Of a stretch of DNA of 64,000 nucleotides, positions 7,804-16,653 are shown piece by piece (position 1 is the stretch's first letter; each line of letters opens with the position of its first letter). Origin of the DNA: Pseudomonas fluorescens (GTDB lineage: Bacteria; Pseudomonadota; Gammaproteobacteria; Pseudomonadales; Pseudomonadaceae). Location: positions 310,001 to 374,000 of the forward strand of contig NZ_CP038438.1 in assembly GCF_004683905.1 (NCBI RefSeq). The letters are read 5' to 3'. The translations under genes and the position numbers were made by a program. The notes below the pieces were generated by a model, which saw nothing but the letters and a program-made list of their open reading frames with translations, was not told where the DNA came from and made no database searches.

Positions 7804-9027
7804 ATGAGCCAGACATCTTTCGATATTCAGCAAGCTGCCGTGATCGGCGCGGGCACCATGGGCCGCGGTATTGTCATGTGCCTGGCCAATGCCGGCATCG
7901 CCGTGCAGTGGGTCGATAACAATCCACAAATGCTCGAACAGGCGCTGGGCACCGTGGCGCAGACTTATGCACACAACGTGCGCCAGGGCCGGATCGATCA
8001 GGTCGAAGCGGATGCACGTCTTGCCCGGATCAGCGCGGCGGCGGATTATGCGGCGATCCGTAATGTCGATCTGGTGATTGAAGCGGTGTACGAAAATATT
8101 GAGCTCAAGCAGAAGATCTTTCGTGAACTGGACAGCGTGCTCAAGCCTGCGGCGTTGTTGGCGAGCAACACATCGGCGCTGGATATCGACGCGATTGCCG
8201 CTGTAACAAAGCGTCCGTCGCAAGTACTCGGCCTGCATTTCTTCAGCCCGGCGCACATCATGAAGCTGCTGGAAATCGTTCGTGGGGCGCAGACTTCTCC
8301 GGCCGTGCTGGAAGCGGCACTGGCGCTCGGCAAACGCATGGGCAAGGTCAGTGTGATATCGGGTAATTGCCACGGTTTTATCGGCAATCGCATGTTGCAT
8401 CCGTACGTGTTGGAGGCGCGCAAGATGCTGCTCGAAGGCGCTTATCCACAGCAGGTCGATGCGGCGTTGCAGGGCTTCGGTTTCGCGATGGGGCCGTTCC
8501 GCATGTACGACGTGGTCGGCATTGATCTGGAATGGCGTGCACGCGAATTGGCCGGCAAGGGCCAGGATGCGCCGGAGGTTCAGGTCGACAACCGCTTGTG
8601 CGAGTTGGGCCGCTTCGGGCAGAAATCCGGCAACGGTTATTACCATTATGAGCCGGGCAGTCGTCAGGCCGAACATGATCCCGAGGTCGATGCGCTGATA
8701 TTGAGCGTCAGCGAAGGCCTCGGCTTTCAGCGCCGGGAGATTGGGTCCGAGGAAATCCTCGAGCGGTGTCTTCTGGCGCTGGTCAACGAGGGCGCGAAAA
8801 TTCTGCAGGAAGGCATTGCCGGATCGGCCCATGACATCGATCAGGTGTACCTCAATGGCTACGGCTTCCCGGCGGACAGAGGCGGCCCGATGGCCTGGGC
8901 GGACGATCAGGGGCTGGCGGACATTCACAAGCGCTTGCTGGCGCTGGAGACGCGACAGGGCGATCAATGGCGGCCGGCGCCACTGATTGGCGAGCTGGCG
9001 GCGCGAGGCAAAGGTTTTTACCTTTAG
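7804..9027 (+). CDS. 3-hydroxyacyl-CoA dehydrogenase
   Basis: A 407-residue NAD-dependent dehydrogenase of the FadB/HBDH type, oxidising 3-hydroxyacyl-CoA to 3-ketoacyl-CoA. The Rossmann motif IGAGTMGRGI lies near residue 15, the NTSALDI and GLHFFSPAH segments (catalytic His) lie mid-protein, and a second 3HCDH C-terminal domain is duplicated at the end. There is no N-terminal crotonase domain, so it is the stand-alone form. A thioesterase gene follows 31 bases downstream, probably in the same operon, suggesting degradation or side-chain processing of a specific acyl-CoA. Carnitine- or aromatic-acid-related substrates are possible but not shown. Confidence 0.88.
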   Translation: MSQTSFDIQQAAVIGAGTMGRGIVMCLANAGIAVQWVDNNPQMLEQALGTVAQTYAHNVRQGRIDQVEADARLARISAAADYAAIRNVDLVIEAVYENIELKQKIFRELDSVLKPAALLASNTSALDIDAIAAVTKRPSQVLGLHFFSPAHIMKLLEIVRGAQTSPAVLEAALALGKRMGKVSVISGNCHGFIGNRMLHPYVLEARKMLLEGAYPQQVDAALQGFGFAMGPFRMYDVVGIDLEWRARELAGKGQDAPEVQVDNRLCELGRFGQKSGNGYYHYEPGSRQAEHDPEVDALILSVSEGLGFQRREIGSEEILERCLLALVNEGAKILQEGIAGSAHDIDQVYLNGYGFPADRGGPMAWADDQGLADIHKRLLALETRQGDQWRPAPLIGELAARGKGFYL

Positions 9028-9058
9028 ACTGGACAGATAACTCAAGGAGTCGATACCG

Positions 9059-9490
9059 ATGTCCAGCACCATGGCGCAACGCGCCGATTACCCGCATTTC
9101 CAGCCGATCACCACCCGCTGGCACGACAACGATGCTTATGGCCACATCAACAACGTCACCTACTACAGCTTTTTCGATACTGCCGTGAACACTTACCTGA
9201 TTCAGGTCGGTGGCCTGGATATCCACGACGGCGAGGTAGTGGGTTTTGTCGTGAGTTCATCTTGCGATTATTTCGCCTCGATCGCTTTCCCGGACCTGAT
9301 CGAGATCGGTCTGCGGGTCGGCAAGCTGGGTAACAGTTCGGTGCAATATGAACTGGCGGTGTTCAAGGTCGGTGAAAGCGAGGCGTGTGCGGCGGGGCGT
9401 TTTGTCCATGTATTCGTGGACCGGACGAGCAATCAGCCGGTGCCGATTCCAGGCAGATTGCGTGACGCGCTGGAGCGTCTGGTGGTTTGA
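9059..9490 (+). CDS. 4HBT-family acyl-CoA thioesterase
   Basis: A 143-residue hotdog-fold thioesterase of the 4-hydroxybenzoyl-CoA thioesterase/YbgC family. The signature [19 protein letters not shown] with the catalytic Asp is present near residue 22. It should hydrolyse an acyl-CoA to the free acid, fitting the upstream hydroxyacyl-CoA dehydrogenase. AAGGAG lies nine bases before the start. It ends just before a bidirectional terminator. Confidence 0.88.
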   Translation: MSSTMAQRADYPHFQPITTRWHDNDAYGHINNVTYYSFFDTAVNTYLIQVGGLDIHDGEVVGFVVSSSCDYFASIAFPDLIEIGLRVGKLGNSSVQYELAVFKVGESEACAAGRFVHVFVDRTSNQPVPIPGRLRDALERLVV

Positions 9491-9502
9491 ACCAGAGCAA
9501 AA

Positions 9503-9530
9503 AAAATCGCAGCCCTTGGGCTGCGATTTT
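9503..9530. terminator. Bidirectional intrinsic terminator
   Basis: A 13-bp stem AAAATCGCAGCCC / GGGCTGCGATTTT with a two-base loop and A/T tracts on both sides lies between the thioesterase gene and the convergent glycine-zipper gene. Confidence 0.92.
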
Positions 9531-9554
9531 TGCTTTCGCGCTTAACGCAACGGA

Positions 9555-10034
9555 TTAGTCGCGATAGTAGCGGTGATGCTTGCGGTGGCCATAAGCGTGG
9601 CCACGGCCAGGGTGACGGTCGCGATAGTAGCGACGGTCGTCACGGCCGCGATCGTAATGACGACCCTCGTCATTGCTCTGGTTACCCATGTAGTTGCCCA
9701 GCGCGCCACCGGCGCCGCCACCTGCTGCGGCACCGATCAGGCTGCCGGTGGTACCGCCCATGCTGCGGCCGACCACGTTACCGCCGGCTGCGCCCAACGC
9801 ACCGCCAATGGCCGCTTCGCCACGGCTGTGTTTGTTGGCGCCGACCGCGCTACCACCCGCGCCGCCCAGGGCTGCGCCAATGGTTGAACCTGTGCTGCCG
9901 CCTAAAGACTGACCGACGACCGAGCCAAGAACCCCGCCCAATGCGCCGCCCACACCTGCTTCGGTGGTGCCTCCGGCAGAAGCGAAGCCACTGACCAGGC
10001 CAAGGGACAACAAGAGAATCGAGGAGAACTTCAT
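9555..10034 (-). CDS. Glycine-zipper exported protein
   Basis: A 159-residue protein with a signal peptide (cleavage near FASA-GGTT), followed by about 85 residues of glycine-zipper repeats (GGALGGVLGSVVG, GAALGGAGG, GALGAAGG, GAAAGGGAGG) and a charged tail rich in His, Arg and Tyr. Glycine-zipper outer-membrane or periplasmic proteins of this type are common in Pseudomonas and often stress-related, but the precise role is unknown. The tail could bind metal or nucleic acid; that is only a guess from composition. A GAGG sequence precedes the start. Confidence 0.75.
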   Translation of the reverse strand: MKFSSILLLSLGLVSGFASAGGTTEAGVGGALGGVLGSVVGQSLGGSTGSTIGAALGGAGGSAVGANKHSRGEAAIGGALGAAGGNVVGRSMGGTTGSLIGAAAGGGAGGALGNYMGNQSNDEGRHYDRGRDDRRYYRDRHPGRGHAYGHRKHHRYYRD

Positions 10035-10116
10035 AGAGGAGCCTCAAAGGGATGACGGCGCCGATCCTGAGGCTGTGTAACAAGGCTGACAATCGAAATC
10101 CGACGAATAACACGAC

Positions 10117-10126
10117 TTGTATACAA
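10117..10126. promoter_or_regulatory. TTGTATACAA palindrome (possible GntR-type operator)
   Basis: A perfect 10-bp palindrome of the form often bound by GntR/FCD-family regulators, located 83 bases upstream of the glycine-zipper gene. No GntR gene is nearby, so the call rests on motif form alone. Confidence 0.3.
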
Positions 10127-10192
10127 TTATGCAAGTTGCTGTTTTGTATGCGGAACTTAAGCGATTTTCGCCGGTCTTTAGCTACTTCGGAC

Positions 10193-10224
10193 AGGCCGCT
10201 TTTGAGAAAAAGCGGCCTTTTTTG
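10193..10224 (+). terminator. Orphan intrinsic terminator (possible small RNA end)
   Basis: A 10-bp stem AGGCCGCTTT / AAAGCGGCCT with a six-base loop is followed by six T residues on the plus strand. No plus-strand gene lies between 9490 and here, so it may end a small RNA or short untranslated transcript starting around 10090-10130. Confidence 0.75.
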
Positions 10225-10277
10225 TGGGCGTTGGAAGGGTGCAGGGTACAAAGATTTTTGTTGAATGTGCCACCGCT

Positions 10278-10342
10278 TTCGCGAGCAAGCCCGCTCCCAC
10301 ATTTGAAATGCATTCCAATGTGGGAGCGGGCTTGCTCGCGAA
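10278..10342. repeat. REP pair (inverted)
   Basis: Two inverted REP units with arms TTCGCGAGCAAGCCCGCTCC and its complement lie between the orphan terminator and the 3' end of the FdhF-like gene. Confidence 0.88.
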
Positions 10343-10363
10343 GGGGTCAGTCCAGGCAACGCT

Positions 10364-12712
10364 TTACGCAGATTTGGCCATGATCAACCCAGTCTCACTC
10401 GCCGCCTCCAGGCGGATCGCAATGAACTTCGATGTCGGCGTATGGCTGCCATCCCCGGTGCTTTCCAGCGGCACCAGCGGATTCACTTCCGGGTAGTAAG
10501 CCGCTGCCTGACCCGCCGGAATATCAAACGCCAGCAAGGTAAAGCCCTTCACCCGACGCTCACGGCCATCGTCCCAGATCGACACGATGTCGGCCTTCTG
10601 TCCCGGGCGGAAGCCCAGACGAATGATGTCGGCCTCGTTGGCGAACAACACATCACGCTGGCCCTTGACCCCACGGTAACGGTCGTCGAGGCCATAGATC
10701 GTGGTGTTGTACTGATCGTGGGAGCGCATCGATTGCAGGATCAGGTCTGGCAGTTGTCCGGTGGCGCGGGTGCGCTCGTGCACCAGATCCTTGGGCAGCA
10801 TGTTCGCGCGGAAATTGGCCCGGCCCGACGGCGTGTTCCACTTGCGCGCGCCAGCGCTGTTGCCGAGGTAGAAACCGCCCGGGTTCTTGACCTTCTCGTT
10901 GAAGTCCTTGAAGCCCGGAATGGTATCGGCGATCAGGTCGCGGATACGCCGGTAATCGGCCACCAGCCAGTTCCAGTCCACTGGTTTGCTGCCCAGCGTG
11001 GCGGCGGCGATGCCGGCGATGATCGCCGGTTCCGAGCGCATCTGGTTCGACAATGGCTGCAACTGGCCGTTGGACGCGTGAACCATGCTGAACGAGTCTT
11101 CCACGGTGACCGCTTGCGGGCCTTCGGCCTGGATATCGATGTCGGTACGGCCCAGACACGGCAGGATAAGTGCGTCCTTACCATGGGCCAGGTGGCTGCG
11201 GTTGAGCTTGGTGCTGATCTGCACGGTCAGGTCGCAGTTGCTCAGCGCCGCGAAGGTGCGCGGGCTGTCCGGCGTGGCCTGGGCAAAGTTGCCGCCCAGA
11301 CCGATGAAGACCTTGGCGCGGCCCTCGGCCATCGCATGGATCGCCTCGACCACGTTGTGCCCGTTTTCACGCGGCACCTTGAACTGGAAACGCCGCTCAA
11401 GGGAATCGAGGAACGCCACCGGTGGACGCTCGTTGATGCCCATGGTGCGGTCGCCCTGCACGTTACTGTGACCGCGCACCGGACACAGGCCGGCGCCCGG
11501 CTTGCCGACGTTGCCGCGCAGCAACATCAGGTTGGCGATTTCCTGGATGGTCGGCACCGAATGGCGATGCTGAGTGATACCCATCGCCCAGCACATGATG
11601 ACGTTCTTGCCTTTGGCGTACATGCGCGCCGCTTGCTCGATCTCCACCAGAGTCAGGCCGGACTGCGCGACGATCTGCTCCCACGGCGTGTCATCGACCA
11701 CGCCCAGATACTCCAGCACGTTGGCGCTGTGCGCATTGAGGAAGTCATGATCGAACACTGCCGGCGTGCCGGCCTTCTGCGCATCGCGCTCCCACTGCAG
11801 GAGGAACTTGGCCATGCCGCGCAGCACCGCCATGTCGCCGCCCAGTGCCGGACGGAAGTACGCGGTGTTGGTCGGCTTGTCGCCGTTGGTGAGCATTTCG
11901 ATCGGGTGCTGCGGGTGCTGGAAACGTTCCAGGCCACGCTCTTTCAGCGGGTTGATACACACCACTTGCGCGCCGCGCTTCACCGCTTCACGCAGTGGTT
12001 CAAGCATCCGCGGATGGTTGGTGCCGGGGTTCTGGCCCCAGACGAAAATCGCGTCGGCATGTTCGAAGTCGTCGAAGGTCACGGTGCCTTTGCCGACGCC
12101 AACACTCTGGGCCAATGCCACACCGCTGGCCTCGTGGCACATGTTCGAGCAGTCGGGGAAGTTGTTGGTGCCGTAGGCGCGCACGAACAGCTGATACAGG
12201 TACGCCGCTTCGTTGCTGGCACGGCCCGAGGTGTAGAACTCGGCCTGGTCCGGGCTCGACAGCGCTTGCAGGTGTTTGCCGATCATTGCAAAGGCATCGT
12301 CCCAGGCGATGGGTTTGTAGCGGTCGGTCTGCGCGTCGTAGACCATCGGCTCGGTCAGGCGGCCCTGGTATTCAAGCCAATAGTCGCTCTGCTCCAGCAA
12401 CGAAGTGACGCTGTGTTTGGCGAAGAACTTGCCGTCCACCCGCCGCTTGGTCGCTTCCCAGTTCACTGCTTTGGCGCCGTTCTCGCAAAACTTGACCATG
12501 CCGCTTTCCGGCGAATCGCCCCAGGCGCAGCCCGGGCAGTCGAAACCGCCGTTCTGGTTGGTCTTGAGCATCATGCGCAGGTTTTTCAGCGCGTTGTCGC
12601 TGGTCAACCAGGCTTGGGCCACGCTGATCAGCGCACCCCAGCCGCCGGCTGCACCTTTGTAAGGTTTGTAGCGCGGGACAGGTTTCTGGTCGGCTTGATG
12701 ATGTTGGCTCAC
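10364..12712 (-). CDS. FdhF/YdeP-family molybdopterin oxidoreductase
   Basis: A 782-residue alpha-subunit-like oxidoreductase with a bis-MGD molybdenum cofactor, related to formate dehydrogenase H and E. coli YdeP. A CPGCAWGD segment lies near the N-terminus and DCSNMCHEASG gives the cysteine at the usual Mo-ligand region; the C-terminal molybdopterin-dinucleotide-binding domain follows. The frame is open upstream, but the GTG at 12712 is chosen because it overlaps the fdhD stop (GTGA) and starts the conserved region (SQHHQADQKPVPRYKPYKG). Coupling to fdhD supports a formate dehydrogenase-like enzyme needing sulfurated cofactor. No electron-transfer subunits are adjacent; substrate unproven. 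Confidence 0.88.
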   Translation of the reverse strand: MSQHHQADQKPVPRYKPYKGAAGGWGALISVAQAWLTSDNALKNLRMMLKTNQNGGFDCPGCAWGDSPESGMVKFCENGAKAVNWEATKRRVDGKFFAKHSVTSLLEQSDYWLEYQGRLTEPMVYDAQTDRYKPIAWDDAFAMIGKHLQALSSPDQAEFYTSGRASNEAAYLYQLFVRAYGTNNFPDCSNMCHEASGVALAQSVGVGKGTVTFDDFEHADAIFVWGQNPGTNHPRMLEPLREAVKRGAQVVCINPLKERGLERFQHPQHPIEMLTNGDKPTNTAYFRPALGGDMAVLRGMAKFLLQWERDAQKAGTPAVFDHDFLNAHSANVLEYLGVVDDTPWEQIVAQSGLTLVEIEQAARMYAKGKNVIMCWAMGITQHRHSVPTIQEIANLMLLRGNVGKPGAGLCPVRGHSNVQGDRTMGINERPPVAFLDSLERRFQFKVPRENGHNVVEAIHAMAEGRAKVFIGLGGNFAQATPDSPRTFAALSNCDLTVQISTKLNRSHLAHGKDALILPCLGRTDIDIQAEGPQAVTVEDSFSMVHASNGQLQPLSNQMRSEPAIIAGIAAATLGSKPVDWNWLVADYRRIRDLIADTIPGFKDFNEKVKNPGGFYLGNSAGARKWNTPSGRANFRANMLPKDLVHERTRATGQLPDLILQSMRSHDQYNTTIYGLDDRYRGVKGQRDVLFANEADIIRLGFRPGQKADIVSIWDDGRERRVKGFTLLAFDIPAGQAAAYYPEVNPLVPLESTGDGSHTPTSKFIAIRLEAASETGLIMAKSA

Positions 12713-13548
12713 GCTTGATTCTCCATCGCTGGGCTGTAGACCCGCGGCGCATTCTTCTGCGGCAGGTGGATGAGATTGAGGTTGTGGCGACGGGCCCATT
12801 GCACGGCAAGGCCCGTGGGCGCGGACAGGCTGACCAGAGTCTGGATGCCGGCGCGTAAAACTTTCTGGATCAATTCGAGACTGCAACGGCTGGTGACAAT
12901 CGCCAGGCCGCCTTCTGTGGAAATCTTCTGGCGGATCAGCCCGCCAATCAGTTTGTCGAGGGCGTTGTGCCGGCCGATGTCTTCACGGCCCAGCAGCAAT
13001 TCACCGCTGGCGTTCATGAACACCGCCGCGTGTACTGCGCCGCAGTGCTGACCGAGCGGCTGAAATGCCCCGATGCGCTGGCGCAGACCGTCGAGCCAGG
13101 CAGCGGGCGGCAACGGTGCGCCGGGCAACACTTTGAGGTCAGGCAAGGCCTGTTCCACCGCCTCGACGCCGCACAGCCCGCAACCGCTGGTGCCGGCCAG
13201 TTGTCGGCGCTGTTGCTTGAGGTTCCAGAACGCGCGGTTGGCGATGGTCACCTGCGCGTATTGCGCCGAGCCCGCGCCGGTCAGTTGCAGGTCATAAATG
13301 TCGCTGGCGTCTTCGATGATGCCGCTGCCAAGGCTGAAACCGACGATGAAATCTTCCAGATCCGTCGGCGTCACCAGCATCACCGCCTGACTGATGCCGT
13401 TGTAGGCGATCGCCAACGCGACTTCCTCGGCGAGCGCGGTGCTGGCCGATTCCACGAGGGGCAGATCGCTGTAGCTGTAGGTCTGGCTGGCGGCGGGCGC
13501 GGGCGTTTCGAGTGCAGGCGCCGCGCAAGTTGGGCGCTTGGCGTTCAT
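12709..13548 (-). CDS. fdhD: Formate dehydrogenase accessory sulfurtransferase FdhD
   Basis: A 279-residue cytoplasmic protein that passes sulfur from a cysteine desulfurase to the molybdenum cofactor of formate dehydrogenases. The required CxxC is present in TSGCGLCG (Cys123, Cys126), as are GREDIGRHNALDK and SRCSLEL, the latter with Cys where many homologues have Ala. Its stop codon overlaps the GTG start of the downstream oxidoreductase by four bases, so translation is probably coupled. Transcription runs from about 13.6 kb leftwards through both genes. Confidence 0.95.
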   Translation of the reverse strand: MNAKRPTCAAPALETPAPAASQTYSYSDLPLVESASTALAEEVALAIAYNGISQAVMLVTPTDLEDFIVGFSLGSGIIEDASDIYDLQLTGAGSAQYAQVTIANRAFWNLKQQRRQLAGTSGCGLCGVEAVEQALPDLKVLPGAPLPPAAWLDGLRQRIGAFQPLGQHCGAVHAAVFMNASGELLLGREDIGRHNALDKLIGGLIRQKISTEGGLAIVTSRCSLELIQKVLRAGIQTLVSLSAPTGLAVQWARRHNLNLIHLPQKNAPRVYSPAMENQA

Positions 13549-13736
13549 GGCATCACCGACGGATTGATCAACGCTAAGACTAGGCGCGGCAACTTGTCGC
13601 GTCTAATCGGTACTGTCGATCTATTGATAGATGGCGTCGATCAAGCGGCTGCCGGGTCATTGGTCGGCCCGGAACCGGGTTGGTCTGGTGTGGTCTAGGC
13701 TTGGACGTCTGGAATCCCAATCAAGGAGTGTGCGCT

Positions 13737-14177
13737 ATGAGTCTGTTGAGCTTTGTGAAAGAGGCCGGTGAAAAGCTGATCGACCTGCTGACCCCGGGTA
13801 ATGCCAATGCCAGCGAACAGTTGAAGGAACATATCGACAAGGTCGGTCTGGGCAACCCAAATGTTCAGGCGACTGTGGACGGCGACAAAGTCACGGTTAA
13901 GGGTGAAGTCGCGAGTCAGGAGGAGAAAGAAAAAATTCTTCTGACTTTGGGCAACATTGCCGGGATTGGCAGTGTTGACGACCAGATTACGGTGACAGGG
14001 CCAGTAGTGGTGGCTGCGGAATTTGTCGAGGTGAAGGCAGGTGACACGCTCAGTGCGATCTCTCTGCGGGTTTATGGCAATGCCAACCAGTACCAGAAAA
14101 TCTTCGACGCCAACAAACCGATGCTCAAGGATGTGAACAAGATCTATCCGGGCCAGAAGCTTCGTATTCCGAAGTAA
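13737..14177 (+). CDS. BON-LysM domain protein (Kbp/YgaU-like)
   Basis: A 146-residue protein with an N-terminal BON domain (about residues 20-90) and a C-terminal LysM domain (FVEVKAGDTLSAISLRVYGN, about 95-145). E. coli Kbp (YgaU), of the same architecture, is a cytoplasmic potassium-binding protein; LysM modules elsewhere bind peptidoglycan. There is no signal peptide, which favours the Kbp-like role. ATG 13737 has AAGGAG ten bases upstream. The gene stands alone. Confidence 0.88.
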   Translation: MSLLSFVKEAGEKLIDLLTPGNANASEQLKEHIDKVGLGNPNVQATVDGDKVTVKGEVASQEEKEKILLTLGNIAGIGSVDDQITVTGPVVVAAEFVEVKAGDTLSAISLRVYGNANQYQKIFDANKPMLKDVNKIYPGQKLRIPK

Positions 14178-14184
14178 TAACCAC

Positions 14185-14281
14185 GCTGTGGCGAGGGAGC
14201 TTGCTCCCGTTCGGCTGCGCAGCAGTCGTGAACATTTGGGACAGCTTCACGGCCCATCGGGAGCAAGCTCCCTCGCCACAG
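14185..14281. repeat. REP-like inverted pair, second family
   Basis: Arms GTGGCGAGGGAGCTTGCTCC and its complement flank about 50 bases. The unit differs from the GTGGGAGCGGG family elsewhere in the window and separates two convergent genes. Confidence 0.82.
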
Positions 14282-14289
14282 TGATGTTG

Positions 14290-14952
14290 CTAGAGTCCCC
14301 GAATCAAATCGCGGTAGTCTTCAACCGCCGCAAACTCGGCGGTGTCCTTCGGCCCCTTGCGACTGTCCGGCTCTTTCACCGCCAACAAATGCGTCACGCC
14401 AAACTCCCGCGCACTACGCAGAATCGGCAACGTATCGTCGATGAAAAGACTGCGTGCCGGATCAAAATCGATATCCGCCTGCAAGGCATCCCAGAACTGC
14501 GGGTTCTCCTTGGGATAACCGTAATCGTGGGAGCTGATCAGCCGCTCGAAGTACGGCGCCAGTTCGATCCGTTCCAGTTTCAGTGAGAGGGAATCGCGGT
14601 GGGCGTTGGTGATCATGATCACCCGTTTGCCGGCTTTTTTGATCGCCTGCAGAAAGGTGTCTGCATCCGGACGCAGCGCGATCAGGTGCGCGGTTTCCAG
14701 TTTGAGTTCACGCACCGAGAGCTTCAGTTCGGCACTCCAGAAATCCAGGCAGTACCACTGCAGTTGCCCGGCATGGCGCTCGAACAGCGGCTGCAACTCC
14801 ATGTCGGCCATGGCCCGGCTCACCCCGTGCAGTTCGGCGTAGCGTTGCGGCAGGTGTTCCAGCCAGAAATGGTTGTCGAAGTGCAGATCCAGCAACGTAC
14901 CGTCCATGTCCAGCAGGACGGTATCGATGTCAGACCACGGTAAAGAAGGCAT
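14290..14952 (-). CDS. yrfG: GMP/IMP nucleotidase (HAD family)
   Basis: A 220-residue HAD-superfamily phosphatase dephosphorylating purine nucleotides. Motif I is LLDMDGTLLDLHFD near residue 14, motif II is ITNAH, motif III lysine and motif IV SLFIDDTLPIL are present. The neighbourhood (nudE divergent, then cysQ) matches the conserved yrfG-nudE-cysQ arrangement of gamma-proteobacteria, which supports the name. Substrate is inferred from E. coli YrfG. Confidence 0.88.
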   Translation of the reverse strand: MPSLPWSDIDTVLLDMDGTLLDLHFDNHFWLEHLPQRYAELHGVSRAMADMELQPLFERHAGQLQWYCLDFWSAELKLSVRELKLETAHLIALRPDADTFLQAIKKAGKRVIMITNAHRDSLSLKLERIELAPYFERLISSHDYGYPKENPQFWDALQADIDFDPARSLFIDDTLPILRSAREFGVTHLLAVKEPDSRKGPKDTAEFAAVEDYRDLIRGL

Positions 14953-15040
14953 GGCAACGTCTCGAGCGGTAGAAAGATATCCGACACAAACAATCGGGAA
15001 AGCCGCGTTATAGTAGCGCGTTCACGCCAAGGAGCTTTGC

Positions 15041-15607
15041 ATGCGCCAGAAACCCACTGTACTCGCCCGCGAGATTGTCGCCACCAGTCGTCTGTTTTGC
15101 GTCGAAGAACTGAAGCTGCGTTTTTCCAATGGCGTGGAACGCACTTACGAGCGTCTGGTCGGCAAAGGCGCGGGTTATGGCGCGGTGATGATTGTGGCGA
15201 TGCTCGACAGCGAACACGCGGTGCTGGTCGAGGAATACTGCGGCGGCACTGACGAGTACGAACTGTCCCTGCCCAAAGGCTTGATCGAGCCGGGTGAAGA
15301 TGTGCTGGCAGCGGCCGAGCGCGAACTCAAGGAGGAGGCCGGTTTCGGCGCGCGCCAGCTGGAACATCTGACCGAGTTGTCGCTGTCGCCCGGTTACATG
15401 AGCCAGAAGATCCAGGTGGTGTTGGCCACCGATTTGTACGAGGAGCGTCTGGAGGGCGACGAGCCGGAGCCGATGCGCGTCGACAAGGTCAACCTGCGTG
15501 AACTGGCGGCGCTGGCGCAAAACCCGCAGTTTACCGAAGGCCGTGCCCTGGCGGCGCTGTATCTGGCGCGTGATCTGCTGACGCAGCGCGGGTTCTTTCA
15601 GTCATGA
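15041..15607 (+). CDS. nudE: ADP compounds hydrolase NudE
   Basis: A 188-residue Nudix hydrolase cleaving ADP-ribose, Ap3A and NADH-like compounds. The Nudix box runs from about residue 81, GLIEPGEDVLAAAERELKEE followed by AGF, with all conserved glutamates. AAGGAG precedes the ATG. The stop overlaps the cysQ start by four bases (ATGA), indicating a two-gene operon; yrfG is divergent. Confidence 0.94.
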   Translation: MRQKPTVLAREIVATSRLFCVEELKLRFSNGVERTYERLVGKGAGYGAVMIVAMLDSEHAVLVEEYCGGTDEYELSLPKGLIEPGEDVLAAAERELKEEAGFGARQLEHLTELSLSPGYMSQKIQVVLATDLYEERLEGDEPEPMRVDKVNLRELAALAQNPQFTEGRALAALYLARDLLTQRGFFQS

Positions 15608-16446
15608 GTGAGATGTCGATGAAGTTTTCCCATCCGTTGATGGCGCCGGTGGTTGAGCTGGCGTTGCAGGCTGGCGAGGCGATTCTGCCGTTCTGGCGCT
15701 CTGGCGTGGAGGTCACCGCCAAGTCCGATGATTCACCGGTGACCGCAGCGGACATGGCCGCGCACCATGTCATCGTCGCCGGGCTGACCGCGCTGGACTC
15801 CAGTATTCCGATTCTGTCCGAGGAAGACGCCAACATTCCGCAGAGCGTGCGCGCCGGGTGGCAGCGCTGGTGGCTGGTGGATCCGCTGGATGGCACCAAG
15901 GAGTTCATCAGCGGCAGTGAGGAATTTACCGTGAACATCGCCCTGATCGAAAACGGGCGGGTGGTGTTTGGCGTGGTGACGATGCCGACCAATGGCCGGT
16001 TCTATGTCGGCGGAGCCGGTCTCGGCGCGTGGCGTGGGGACAAAGGTGGTTCGCCGGTGGCGATTCAGGTGCGTGAGGTGCTCGCGCCCGGTGAAGCGTT
16101 CACCGTGGTGGCGAGCCGTCGGCACTCGAGTCCGGAGCAAGAGCGGCTGCTTGCCGGTCTGAGCGCCAGTTTGGGCGAGTTGCAACTGGCAAACATCGGC
16201 AGTTCGTTGAAGTTTTGTCTGTTGGCTGAAGGGGCGGCGGATTGCTACCCAAGACTGGCGCCGACGTCGCAATGGGACACCGCGGCGGCGCAGGGCGTGC
16301 TCGAAGGTGCTGGCGGCGAAGTGTTGGATCTGCAGGGCGAAGCGTTCTGTTATCCGGCGCGGGAATCGCTGCTCAATGAGTTCTTTCTGGCGTTGCCGGC
16401 GAAGGCGGCGTGGCGTTCAAGATTGCTGGAACTGGCTCGGGGGTAA
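15604..16446 (+). CDS. cysQ: 3'(2'),5'-bisphosphate nucleotidase
   Basis: A 280-residue inositol-monophosphatase-fold enzyme that removes the 3' phosphate from PAP/PAPS, recycling the by-product of sulfate assimilation. Metal-binding motifs are ILSEEDA and VDPLDGTKEF, with the downstream WDTAAAQGVLEGAGG motif. The start ATG 15604 overlaps the nudE stop; an internal ATG at codon 6 is possible but less coupled. Confidence 0.94.
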   Translation: MSEMSMKFSHPLMAPVVELALQAGEAILPFWRSGVEVTAKSDDSPVTAADMAAHHVIVAGLTALDSSIPILSEEDANIPQSVRAGWQRWWLVDPLDGTKEFISGSEEFTVNIALIENGRVVFGVVTMPTNGRFYVGGAGLGAWRGDKGGSPVAIQVREVLAPGEAFTVVASRRHSSPEQERLLAGLSASLGELQLANIGSSLKFCLLAEGAADCYPRLAPTSQWDTAAAQGVLEGAGGEVLDLQGEAFCYPARESLLNEFFLALPAKAAWRSRLLELARG

Positions 16447-16464
16447 GTGGGTGGATTCTCGATT

Positions 16465-16643
16465 CCCCTCACCCCAGCCCTCTCCCGGAGGGAGAGGGGG
16501 CCGATTGGGGGATGCTGGTGAGGTTCACCGACTTGAGCCAGTTCTACTGAATCCATAATCGCTGCCGATCTTTCAGGTCGATGCCTGACGCAAGACGCCT
16601 CGGTCAGTCCCTTCTCCCTCCGGGAGAGGGTTAGGGTGAGGGG
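16465..16643. repeat. Inverted intergenic repeat (CCCTCTCCC type)
   Basis: A unit CTCACCCCAGCCCTCTCCC...GGGAGAGGG at 16465-16500 is repeated in inverted orientation at about 16609-16643 (CCCTTCTCCCTCCGGGAGAG, then GGTTAGGGTGAGGGG). Both halves also form local hairpins. This is a dispersed repeat type common in Pseudomonas and Xanthomonas. It fills the gap between cysQ and the convergent thioesterase-fold gene. Confidence 0.8.
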
Positions 16644-16653
16644 CTGTTGACGT

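Noticed and set aside
5624..7816. 730-codon open frame antisense to the helicase gene
   Set aside because: Composition is that of a shadow frame (Ala, Arg, Gln, His-rich, no motif) and the RecQ motifs on the plus strand are intact.
10442..12718. 758-codon frame antisense to the FdhF-like gene
   Set aside because: Shadow of a high-GC gene; no start signal or domain.
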